Below are positions 31,636-42,221 of a stretch of 64,000 nucleotides of DNA, piece after piece. Under the pieces are notes generated by a model. That model did no database searches. It was not told the DNA's origin and saw nothing but the letters and a program-made list of their open reading frames with translations. Source of the DNA: Beroe forskalii (lineage: Eukaryota > Ctenophora > Nuda > Beroida > Beroidae); the NCBI GenBank assembly GCA_011033025.1, contig WFMF01000131.1:310001-374000 (forward strand), written 5' to 3'. The translations under genes and the position numbers were made by a program. Numbering within the stretch: the first letter of the stretch is position 1; each line of letters opens with the position of its first letter.

Positions 31636-33500
31636 TACAAAGTCGCTAAAACCATGCACGGTTCAGGTGGACCCACTCTCATAGATGCTGACTCCTGGAA
31701 ACATATCCTGTGTTGCAGATCATATGGAAAGGCATCAGAGAATTTGTGTGAAGCCATTGCAGAGCTGGCAAAGTGTATCAGTACGAAATCCATCAGCCCA
31801 ACAGCCCTCGACGAACTGCTAGCTTGTCGCCTGGTTCCTCTGGACAAAGGTAATGATAAGCATGGTGGTATTGGAGTGAGACCTGTTGGTGTTGGAGAAG
31901 TACTGAGGTGAATCGTGGGAAAGCTGGTTATCAATGTTCTTAAGTCAGACATTCAGCAGGCTGCAGGTCCTCTGCAGACATGTGCAGGTCTTAAAGGGAG
32001 GATTGAGGCATCAATCCATGCTACTCGGGAGCAATGGGAGCTGCCTAGCGCGCAGGGTGTACTGCTGGTGGATGCAGACAATGCGTTTAACTCGATCAAC
32101 AGAGAGCTAGCAGTTCATAACATTCGAGAGCTTTGTCCACCCCTCCATCAATTCATTGTCAATACTTATCAGAAACCAGCCATGCTTGTTGTCAGTGATG
32201 ATCAGAAAACGGAGTACCTGGGTTCTTATGAAGGTTGTACACAGGGAGATGTTGCAGCTATGGCTTTCTATGCACTGGGTATCAAACCACTGATCACAGA
32301 CTTATCTTCAGCTGTAGAACGTCTGATTGCAAGCAGATCTGGTACGCAGATGACTCCACTGCAGCTGGAAAACTTGCCGAGATCAAGAAGTGGTGGGACA
32401 TCCTGTGTGAGAGGGGGCCACAGTATGGATATCACCCTAAGGCCTCAAAAACTGTTCTCATAGTCAAGAAGGAATATCTTCAAATGGCCAAACAGATGTT
32501 CAAAGGCTGTGGCATCAAGATAACTAGTGAAGGAGAACGTCATCTAGGAGCTGTGCTAGGAACAGAGGAGTTTCGAAAGAGCTATGTGATGGACAAGGTT
32601 TCAAAGTGGGTCAAGGATGTGGAACAGCTGTCAGAAATAGGAAAGGATGACCCACAGTCAGCCTACACAGCCTTCACAAAAGCGCTTTGTCATCGATGGA
32701 CGTTTGTTCAGCGAACTATTCCCGGTATTTCAGACTTGTTTCACCCATTAGAAGTTGTGATAAATGACAAGTTCCTACCAGCCATAATTGGAAGAAGATT
32801 ATCAAGCATAGAAAGGGAACTTTTCACTCTACCTGTAAGACTGGGCGGGCTTGGAATATCGAATCCAGCCGACAGTGCAGACTTCGAGTTTCAAGCTTCG
32901 AAGAGAATAACTGAGAATCTTAAGAAGCTCATCATCGATCAGCAGTCAAATCTTGTTGGGTTTCAGCCAGAGGGTGTAGCAGACATTACGAGTGATTGTA
33001 TGAAGGATAAGGGAAGTGAGGATGATGAGGAAGTTAACTGACATTAAGTCTGGCTCTTCTGATGACAGATTGAAGAGGTCCATCACATTGGCCCAAGAGA
33101 AAGGTGCCGGGGCTTGGCTTACTGTTCTCCCATTGCTTCACTGGGATGGGTGCTGAACAAGGAGGAATTTCGTGATGCACTTAGGCTCAGATATGGGTGG
33201 CAGATCCTTAACATTCCGGCTATTTGTGTTTGTGGAAAGAAGAATTCAGTAGACCACACCTTAACATGTAAAAATGGTGGCTACTTAATCTTCCGACACA
33301 ACAAAGTTCGAGACACGAATGCCGCGTTTCTTAGGAAGTTTGCCATGACGTGATGACTGAGCCTGAGCTGATTCCGATTGACTCCTGTCAGCCAATCCCA
33401 GGGAACACTGAGGACAAAGCCCGTCTCGACATCTCAGCTCGAGGGATGTGGGGACCCTTCCAGAAGACCATGTTTGATGTCAGGATCTTCCACCTAGTCA
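31636..33500 (+). pseudogene. PHD-RT-endonuclease retroelement, part 2 (reverse transcriptase)
   Basis: Resumes in the frame left at 29719. RT motifs: VLLVDADNAFNSIN (motif A, Asp codon at 32071), GCTQGDVAAMAF (motif B) and YADDSTAAGKL at 32343-32354 (motif C). A thumb-like region ends PVRLGGLGISNP. A C-x-C...H...C...H knuckle (CVCGKKNSVDHTLTC, RHNKVRD) lies at 33220-33310. RLDISARGMW and MFDVR follow, resembling a restriction-like endonuclease core. Lesions: a stop at 31909-31911 and frame changes near 32330, 33050, 33110 and 33350. It is inactive. The C-terminal part continues at 37000 after the second insertion. Confidence 0.75.
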
Positions 33501-33524
33501 AGGCCCAATTGGTCAATATAGAAG

Positions 33525-36500
33525 TCCCGTGCTTTTTTCGTGTTAATGGACAGTTAGGAGTGGTTCTAGGTATTTTAGGCTATGCTGAATCGATCTAGCT
33601 ATGCCGACATTTTTTATTTCGATGACGTCACTTAGTTTTGGCCACGCCCATTTTTGCCCTGTATGCGCATGCCATAGGATCGAAAAGTTTTTGTTTTGCC
33701 CTTGAAATGGTGTATCATACATCGAAATAGGGGTTCTTCGACACGAGAAACACGATGCAATCCTCAGATTCGGCTCAAAATGTTCACTGAAAGGTCTAGA
33801 GGTGACCACGCCCCTTTTAAGACACACGCGTGAGCCCAAAATTACAAAATTCCCATTTCCTGACACCCATGGCATGTGATATATCAAAATAGGGGTTTTT
33901 AACGGAGAAACACGATGCAATCCTCAGATTTAGCTCAAAATGTTCACAGAACGGTCAAGAGGTGACCACACCCCTTTTTTAGACACACGCGTGAGCCCAA
34001 AATTTCAAACTTCCCATTTACCGATACCCATGGCATGTGATATGTCAAAATAGGGGTTTTTCGACACGAAAAACTCGATGCAATGCTAAGAATGGACCAA
34101 AGAGGTTCATAGAATGACTTAAAAGTGATCACACCCCTTTTTGGGACCATCCGAGGTCCCAATATGACTCGAAAATTCCATTTCCTGATACCCATAGCAT
34201 GTGATATATGTCAAAATAGCACTGGTTTTATGGCACGAGAAACGCGATGCAATGCTAAGAATGGACCAAAGAGGTTCATAGGATGACTTAAAAGTGACTA
34301 CACCCCTTTTTGGGACCATCCAAGTTCCAAATATGACTCGAAAATTCCATTTCCTGATACCCATAGCATGCGCTATGTCAAAATACTAAAATAGTGGTTT
34401 TCTGGCACGAGAAACGCGAAGAGAAACGCGATGCAATGCTAAGAATGGACCAAAGAGGTTCATAGGATGACTTAAAAGTGACTACACCCCTTTTTGGGAC
34501 CATCCAAGTTCCAAATATGACTCGAAAATTCCATTTCCTGATACCCATAGCATGCGCTATGTCAAAATACTAAAATAGTGGTTTTCTGGCACGAGAAACG
34601 CGAAGCAATGCTTAGATTTGGCCAAAAAGGTTCACAGAACGATCTAGAAGTAACGACACCCATTTTTGCGCCCATGTGAGATACCAGAATGCCAAGTTTC
34701 TGTTTACATTTACCGACACCCATGACATGAGAAACACGACTTCAGCCTTAAAGTAAAATGCTGCCTTCAATCGTCAGAGCAAAAGATACAGTTAAACGTG
34801 AAATATTGAAATTATTGTGAATCTACTACTGATCCCCAGATCCCAGGCGGCGCCCAAGAGAGCGAGTTTCAGGCCGAGCGCTACCATGCTCTTGGCCCCA
34901 GATTCAAAACAAGTTTCCTCCATCCTTATTATCACAGTGCAGTCGTCGCGTCAGTGAAGGTCATCGCTACCTGATCATGCTTGTATGGTACATTATAATA
35001 TTATGTACCATGAGAGCACAAATACTTTAAGCTGACACACAACTCTTGTGTTGCTTTTTAATAGGCCTCGAAATTGCATCCTCATTCCGCCTCATTCAAG
35101 ATGATGTGATCATTTTGATTATAGTGAAAAATAGGGACTTTCAGAAGCATTCTAAGATTCTTGAGACAACGAACCAATTTTTAGAGAGCAAGTTAAAACG
35201 TTTAAATGATACGATAAACTTTAAATCAGGAGCTTTCTGAAATCATGTGATTATCGTCGCTTTGAATTCTTCTTCATCCCCCAGAACATCAGAAAGTCAG
35301 AAACTATGTAACAGAACACTATTGATGGCATCACGTCATGTTTCATCATGATCTGTAGTAGAAGTGTTCAGGAATATTGACTCCGTCAAAAATGGAAAAA
35401 GCGGCATCTGCGCTCATTTTGGTGCCTTCGACTTGACAACTGAACCGACCTACGTGTCAGCAAAAATTAATTATTAAACCATTTGTTGGGACAGCCTGAG
35501 GTGAGGGCAGGGGGAACCCAGGAGAGAAATGAGAGCAAAGATGAGGAGAAGGCAGCAGAATATACCTCGGACCTTGAAACCATAAGTTCATAAGGAAGGA
35601 TTCCCGTAAGAGGTATGAAATGCTGCAGGGCAACAAATGGAACAACAAATACAGGAATTTCTCTGCAAAATTGGAATCCAAGTCCAACTCCAAAGTTTGT
35701 CAATTGTGATGTGCAAACACCGACATCGTGGACAGATTCAAACTTAACAGGTTTGTTAGCTATACCAATATAGGACTGGTTGCCTAGTGTCTAAGAGAGC
35801 TGGTGACGACTCCTCAAGTGCAACCACTAAAGATTCTATCCCTCGGTACAAGTGTCTTGGGTATCAGGGTAACAGTTAAGCCGTCCCTAGAGGATGTTGC
35901 AGAGGTAGCCCTCGCTCCGGTCATAGAAGAAAGGGCCTGACCCCACTGCTTGGCTGACAACACCATCCCGCTCCAGCAGGGTGGCAACTGGGAAAAACGG
36001 TCCTCTCCACCGGGGGCCACAGCTGGGTCAGTGGTGTAGTGGTATCGAATTGGGCACAGGATTGAAAGATCCTCGGTTCGAATCCCGGCCAGCACCAATG
36101 AGCTAAGGGTGAGAGATTCATCTTGAGCCTATATGTGGCACAACGGTTCACTCAGCGGAGCATACAGGACACTGTGCGGGAGGGTTAAATGAGGAGCTGC
36201 CCATTGCAGCGAAGTCTCGGGCGATGAAAGTATGGATTACACTGGCTTGATTAAACTTGAATCTTTCGATTCTTGTCATTAGCCGTACGGCTTTTGGAAT
36301 AGACATAAAACCTTCGAAATAGAAAAATGGGAATGCTCATTCCTCGTCTCGGTCTCCCTCTCTTGGGCGCCACCTGGGCCCAGTAGTAGATTGTCAATAT
36401 TTCACTCTGGTAGCATTTTACTTTTAGGCTGAAACTGAATAGAGAATCGTTTTCTCGTGTCATGGGTATCAGTAAATGTACAAACTTGGCATTCTGGTGT

Positions 36501-36985
36501 CTCGCATGAGCCTAAAAAATGGTGTAGTCACTTCTTATTAATCGTTCTGTGAACCTCTTTGGTCCATTCTTAGCATTGCATCGCGTTTCTCGTGTCGAAA
36601 ACCCCCTATTTTGACATATCACATGCCATGGGTATTGGGTATCAGTAAATGGGAAGTTTGTAATTTTGGGCTCATGCGTGTGTCTAAAAAGGGGTGTGGT
36701 CACCTCTAGACCTCTCTGTGAACATTTTGAGCCAAATCTGAGGATTGCATCGTGTTTCTCGTGTCGAAAAACCCCTATTTCGATGTATGATACACCATTT
36801 CAAGGGCAAAATAAAAATTTTTCGATCCTATGGCATGCGCATACAGGGCAAAAATGGGCGTGGCCAAAACTAGGTGACGTCATCGAAATAAAAAATGTCG
36901 GCATAGCTAGATCGATTCAGCATAGCCTAAAATACCTAGAACCACTCCTAACTGTCCATTAACACGAAAAAAGCACGGGATTCCA
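33525..36985. mobile_element. Large foldback element F1 with satellite arms
   Basis: Inverted ends CCCGTGCTTTTTTCGTGTTA (about 33527) and TAACACGAAAAAAGCACGGG (about 36962-36981). The arms are unequal, about 1.4 kb left and 0.75 kb right, because the left arm holds extra tandem copies of a unit of about 180 bp (GATGCAATGCTAAG, GACTACACCCCTTTTTGGG, TGATACCCATAGCATG). The loop (about 34960-36250) holds a SINE and unrelated DNA. It interrupts the RT element: the endonuclease-like frame stops near 33488 and resumes near 37000. No clean target duplication was found; about 37 bp left and 15 bp right of the arms are unexplained. Confidence 0.75.
36024..36255 (+). mobile_element. tRNA-derived SINE, copy 2
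   Basis: tRNA-like head with an A-box-like TGGTGTAGTGGTATCG at 36032 and B box GGTTCGAATCC at 36075-36085, then CCCGGCCAGCACCA. The body GAGCATACAGGACACTGTG ... CCCATTGCAGCGAAGTCTCGG is shared with 13318-13560. Confidence 0.72.
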
Positions 36986-36999
36986 TTTCGTCCCTGACT

Positions 37000-37394
37000 A
37001 ACCCTAATGCTGACTCATACAAAGACCGTGATATCAAATCAGTGTATATGCAGCATGAAAACATCAAGAAGTAGAACTACGAGCAACGGGTCATCCAGGT
37101 AGAAAAGTGTAGTTTCACCCCACTGGTCTACAGTACTTCGGGAGGGATGGCACCTCAAGCACAGGTGTTTCATAAGAGGTTAGCTGAACTTGTGGCAGAA
37201 GACTAATGAGGAGTATAGGGATGTCATCAGCTTCATGCGAACGAAACTGTCATTTGCATTACTCAAGAGTGTGTTGGTCCGTGAGAGGTTCTCAGGGCAG
37301 AACTTCCCACACTCAAGAAGCTCGTATCTCTGATATTTCATTTAATTTGATTCCCGATGGGATGTCAGAGCAATACTCGCGTTCTCGATTGTAA
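37000..37394 (+). pseudogene. PHD-RT-endonuclease retroelement, part 3 (C-terminus)
   Basis: Reads TNPNADSYKD, then VYMQHENIKK, stop, NYEQRVIQVEKCSFTPLVYS and SGGMAPQAQVFHKRLAEL. After a frame change it gives VISFMRTKLSFALLKS and, in another frame, ISDISFNLIPDG. These are the C-terminal blocks expected after FDVR in this retroelement family. It shows that F1 split one element. At least one stop (37072-37074) and one frameshift are present. Confidence 0.65.
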
Positions 37395-38472
37395 GATTCC
37401 AAGTAGAATTTTCCTTCTTTTTGTCATAGTATTGATTTACAATTCTTTGATTATATGGTTGATCAGACACTGAATTCAATGAATGAAAGTAATAGTTATC
37501 CAGTGGTTCTTTCAGTTTAGATGTACCTATTGTGAATTGTAATACTAAAAAAAAATACTTCGATACTTGCAGAACAGCAATATTCCTAATATGACAGCTT
37601 TTTATTTTGTTTTCAAAATGTACATCTCAGAGGGGTCGTGGGAATGATTGATCACAATTACTGACTACTTTAGTACAGACACCATATTCCAATCTATGTC
37701 ACATGTGACTATTCCACCGTATATCAATACTCTCAATGGCCTACCGAAAAGTGCGCACATAAGAATCTATTTCCCACAGTCTAACAGGGTGGTCTGTCAA
37801 TGATTTGAGCTGAGTGAGCACTTCAGATGCTGAAAACGACAACTGCGCACATGGCAGCTCAGCCAAGTTAGAGTCTGACCCACTCTATAACAATCGACAA
37901 GTGCGCCCAATGTTCCTAGTGGAGACTGTGAGTAAACTTGAAGCTGCCCCAGAGTGCTCCACCATGCGTGCAGTCACAGTGCTTCTTGCATGCAATGTCA
38001 TGATGGCCTCGCACCATGTGAGGTCATGATGGGTGCTTTGTCATGCGAGGCTTGACTCACATGATGCAGATCATAGCATTAGTGTGTCATGTGAGAGGAA
38101 CTGGACAGGTTACATCATGGCTCATATGGGGCAGGTTTCAAGTTAGGAAATTGGTTCTCCCCAGCCCAACCAAGAACAAAGCCTTGCTTAAGCCCAATTC
38201 TGAACCATTATTCGGACCTTCCAGCGGCTCTCGCCAACCACATCACTGATTTATATACATTATATTCCATTATATCTGTGTGTTTTATATAACTCAGTTT
38301 ATGACTTATCCCACATTGCTATTGCGGCATATGTGATTATACAGATAATATTTAGATTGATTCCCTAGTCCGGTGAACTGTACTTGATGGTCGGTTCTTC
38401 CGCCTTGTCTCTCACATAAAGACTAGCTTATATAACATCAAATTGGAAATGAAATAGTACTGTGTTAGCAAC
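37395..38472. other. Non-coding, nothing recognised
   Basis: No exon or RNA gene seen. Contains an approximate GTGCTTCTTGCATGCAATG/CATGTGAGGTCATGATGG cluster of short CATG-rich repeats near 37990-38060. Confidence 0.4.
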
Positions 38473-38567
38473 AATTGTCAACCACAAGGAAACATTTCCA
38501 TGAGACAAGCGAGTATAAAATTTATACTCGCTTGTCTCATGGAAATGTTTCCTTGTGGTTGACAATT
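38473..38567. repeat. Hairpin with near-perfect arms of about 44 bp
   Basis: AATTGTCAACCACAAGG... through ...CGAGTATA and its exact complement flank a 5-7 base AT loop at about 38520. The arms show no mismatch. Confidence 0.92.
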
Positions 38568-38859
38568 TAATAAACATTCGCGTAGTAATAATAGGTGTCT
38601 AAGTGCCTAACCATGGTGAACTCAGTGTAGATCCTTGCTGTACGGCATGTTAAACAAGGAATCAAAGATGAGGGGCTCCGTACAGGGCATTGCTATTAAT
38701 TGCGGCATATGTGATTACCGTATAAGATAATATTTAAACTAAAATAGTGAGTGAAACCTGATCTGATCCCAGAGCTGGTTCATTGAATGTGTGCACTTGT
38801 CCTTTCAGATGCAGTCAATCTACTGATTGGAAATGTGAAATATAAAATATACATTTAAT

Positions 38860-40153
38860 GGTCGTATGAAAGTATACCAATGACCCCCTGCTGACCCCCT
38901 ACTGACCCCCTACTGACCCCCAGCTGACCCCCTACTGACCCCCTGGTGACCCCCTACTGACCCCCTACTGAACCCCTGGTGAACCCCTACTGACCCCCTG
39001 GTGACCCCCTGGTGAACCCCTACTGACCCCCTACTGACCCCCTGCTGACCCCCTTTTGACCCCCTGGTGAACCCCTACTGACCCCCTACTGACCCCCTAC
39101 TGACCGCTTCCTGATCATAGTTCTAACATATATCATGAATGTTTTAAGAGCATTTAAAATAGCACTCAGCCTTATAATGACGCTTCATTGGTCAATTGCC
39201 ACTCGATCAAGGCACCCTTAACGCACGACCAAAACATTAACGAGTCAGTTATGTTTGTTATGTTCGTTATGTTATTCAAGTCAGTCAAAAAAGTCAGGAC
39301 AGTCACGTTAGTCAAGTTATTCAAGTCATTAAAGTCAGTTCTGTCAGTCAGGTTGGTAAAGTTAGTCAAGTTAGTCATGTCAGTCATGTCAGTCATGACA
39401 GTCATGTCAGTCATGACAGTCATGACAGTCATGACAGTCATGTCAGTCATGTCAGTCATGTCAGTCATGTCAGTCATGTCAGTCATGTCAGTCATGTCAG
39501 TCATGTCAGTCATGTCAGTCATGTCAGTCATGTCAGTCATGTCAGTCATGTCAGTCATGTCAGTCATGTCAGTCATGTCAGTCATGTCAGTCATGTCAGT
39601 CATGTCAGTCATGTCAGTCATGTCAGTCATGTCAGTCATGTCAGTCATGTCAGTCATGTCAGTCATGTCAGTCATGTCAGTCATGTCAGTCATGTCAGTC
39701 ATGTCAGTCATGTCAGTCATGTCAGTCATGTCAGTCATGTCAGTCATGTCAGTCATGTCAGTCATGTCAGTCATGACAGTCATGTCAGTCATGACAGTCA
39801 TGTCAGTCATGTCAGTCATGTCAGTCATGTCAGTCATGTCTATTTTAAATGCTTTTAAAACATTCATGATATATGTTAGAATTATTATCAGGAAGTGGTC
39901 AGTAGGGGGTCAGTAGGGGTTCACCAGGGGTTCACCAGGGGGTCACCAGGGGTTCACCAGGGGGTCAGTAGGGGGTCAATAGGGGGTCATCAGGGGGTCA
40001 GTAGGGGTTCACCAGGGGGTCACCAGGGGGTCAGTAGGGGTTCACCAGGGGTTCAGTAGGGGGTCAGTAGGGGGTCACCAGGGGGTCAGTACGGGGTCAG
40101 CTGGGGGTCAGTAGGGGGTCAGCAGGGGGTCATTGGTATACTTTCATACGACC
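38860..40153. mobile_element. Foldback element E3 with satellite arms and 8-bp duplication
   Basis: 1294 bp with ends GGTCGTATGAAAGTATACC / GGTATACTTTCATACGACC and a perfect 8-bp duplication CATTTAAT (38852-38859 and 40154-40161). The arms are about 240 bp each of a (T)GACCCCCT-type 12-bp minisatellite in opposite orientation, followed by a second inverted segment (TTCATGATATATG...). The core is the 9-bp array. An end of the same family lies at 61812. Confidence 0.88.
39366..39840. repeat. 9-bp array GTCATGTCA in the core of E3
   Basis: About 50 near-identical units, with GTCATGACA variants clustered at both ends. A 9-bp unit keeps frames open on both strands (MSV and MTD repeats), which are artefacts. 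Confidence 0.95.
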
Positions 40154-40570
40154 CATTTAATAATTGAAATAATCAACAAATATGTCCTGGAAGCTTATAA
40201 TGCCCAAACTTATACTGTATGTATTTAGTATAAACATTACTTTTAAACTTACAACACAACACATATTAAATTAACTAACTGAGAATGTTGTGTTACACTA
40301 TGTGGAGATCCTGAAGAAGAAATATTTAATTTCGAAACTGGCAGTCGATTAGTGGTATACATAGTGTGTGGGTTTGATATCATTTTTGAGATTTGTGTTT
40401 CACTGCATCAATGATCAATCACTTCAAACATTACTCATAGTTTTCTAATCTAAATGAAACCCGAAAACCAAAAAGTCCTGTGTGGGTGATCAAAAAGAAA
40501 TGTTATAAACAAAATCGGCATATATGCATCCCGTGATATCTAAATCCCCAATGATCTATCACACTGTCAT

Positions 40571-41230
40571 TCAAGTTGTACCACTATTCCTATTAGTGCC
40601 GATAATCTGTCCATTTCTAATGAAATGCTTGCTTTGTGGTTCCTCCTCCACTTTCTTCTTCAGCTCAAAAACAAGTCCCTTCTGCTTCTCCCTCTCTTCA
40701 ACTGTTCTGTCTGGTGACAGGAACACCTTCTTGAACATGGCAGTGTGGGGCAAGTTCCTAGATTTCCCGATGATGTTCCTTGCAGTGTGGGCACTGGATA
40801 ACACCACTCGAACAGGACGCACCACTGATTCCTTCTTCTTCCCAAGCCAAACTGCTTCGAATTTGGGCTTTTCTCCAAGCAACTGATATGCCTAAAAACC
40901 AAACACCTTGACGTTTCTGCTTAGCTACTCCTCAGCTACCTACCACCTCTTTTACAACCCTCTTCAATGTCTCTGGAGTGAAAACAGTACCAGAACTCTG
41001 CCCAACTCCACTTCCAGTTTCAGCCTGAACTACGTCGCTGTAGCTCCTGACACTCTCATTGATGCTTTCCTTCACGCTGTCTCTTACCACGTCATCTACC
41101 ACGTCGAATACCTCCTCACAGATACACTTCCAAATCGCTTGCACCTGAGAGTGCTGTGCTTCAACCAGGTTTCTCGTGATATTAGAATCTTCAGCTGGGA
41201 CAGCAGAGGGGAAACAAAGATTCGATTTCT
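40571..41230 (-). pseudogene. ORF1p-like copy C, degraded
   Basis: On the minus strand: LVEAQHSQVQAIWK (41165 region), SVKESINESVRSYSDVV, TLKRVVKEVV, RNVKVFGF, then after a gap LGEKPKFE, RPVRVV, VFLSPDRTVEEREKQKG and KHFIRNGQI. Order and motifs match copies A and B. A deletion with a frameshift and stop after RNVKVFGF removes the start of the RRM-like domain, and the N-terminus is lost. Confidence 0.7.
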
Positions 41231-41722
41231 AAAAGCAAATACCTAACACGAAGTGGAAAACCTGTTTCATACATTTTGAAATCTCTAAGTCTGCAGTGGA
41301 CTTCTGATCCAGATCGCTACTTGGTAGTTGGTCAATGACCCGATGAATAATTAATAAGACGGCGTCTAGACTCAGAATCAACTTGAAGTAGCAGTAACCT
41401 TTACAGAGGCACGGCAAATGACCAATGATACAGCACCACTTTCCCTCTCATACAATAGTCTCCCCTGTAACGCGGTCATCCTGCACAACGCCGCTTTTTA
41501 GGCCGAAAATTTTCACCCCATTCACCCCAAGCCTCTAAACTGCGATAGTTTCCAAATTCCAGAATTCAGAGATCCCACACATGTACACGTTTGTATCCTG
41601 TCGTCTTCAAGTTGTTCTTACATCCACGAATAAATAAATCCATCAAATTGTAATCACCACGTTAGCTCACCACTAACTAGTCACGTGACTTAGTTACCAT
41701 TTCACAAGGACCTTGCCTTCAG
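41231..41722. other. Non-coding; part of the GTPBP10 intron upstream of the next exon
   Basis: No exon seen. Earlier GTPBP10 exons (OBG domain, P-loop) were not recognised anywhere to the left. Confidence 0.4.
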
Positions 41723-41920
41723 GTGCCAGTGATAACAGGGGGCTGGGTCACGTGTTCCTGCAGCACATAAAGCGGACTAAGATCCTTCTCTTCGTCCTGG
41801 GTTTCCAGGGTTTCACCCTAATCTACGAGACTCCCCACCAGACTCCTTTCAAGACGTTCGGGTATCTGTGCAGGGAGCTCGTGCTCTACATGGCCGGGCT
41901 CACCAAACGACCTATCGTCG
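41723..41920 (+). CDS. GTPBP10: GTPBP10 exon (OBG-type GTPase, middle of G domain)
   Basis: The acceptor TGCCTTCAG precedes 41723 and the donor GTCG|GTTAGT follows 41920; phase 1 on both sides. It encodes NRGLGHVFLQHIKRTKILLF, then PHQTPFKTFGYLCRELVLY and KRPIV. This aligns with the GTPBP10 segment after the G3 box ([20 protein letters not shown]...). GTPBP10 is a mitochondrial/nucleolar OBG GTPase that assists large ribosomal subunit assembly. The residue after LLFV is Leu-Gly rather than the common Asp. The exon's phase matches the exon at 62085. Confidence 0.75.
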
Positions 41921-42221
41921 GTTAGTGTCACTACATCGTGCGATTTAAATAGCAGACGAATAAGAGTGCCAGAGGGTTTTTTTAGTTTTCGGCACTCGAG
42001 CCGAATGATTGTATGATTTGCAATAATTACTACACTCCCATTGTTTTTAATAGGATCGTATCTAATCGATCAAATTTGAAGCGTCTGTATTATAATAAGA
42101 GAATAAGAGTGCGAAAGATCAGGAGGAAGATTATGATTGAACTTAAATATACCGGCTCATGACGTGGCTGGCCAGATGACGCACTCAGCCCATGCAGTGA
42201 CCTATATAAACTAATAAACAA

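Noticed and set aside
36024-36100. Possible functional tRNA gene
   Set aside because: The head is followed by a body shared with 13318-13560 and the cloverleaf arms are imperfect, so it is a SINE.
33525-36985. Frames on both strands with TYITCYGYQE-like repeats
   Set aside because: Translated satellite units in the two arms of the foldback element.
39172-39916. MTD and MSV repeat proteins on opposite strands
   Set aside because: Artefact of the stop-free 9-bp repeat GTCATGTCA.
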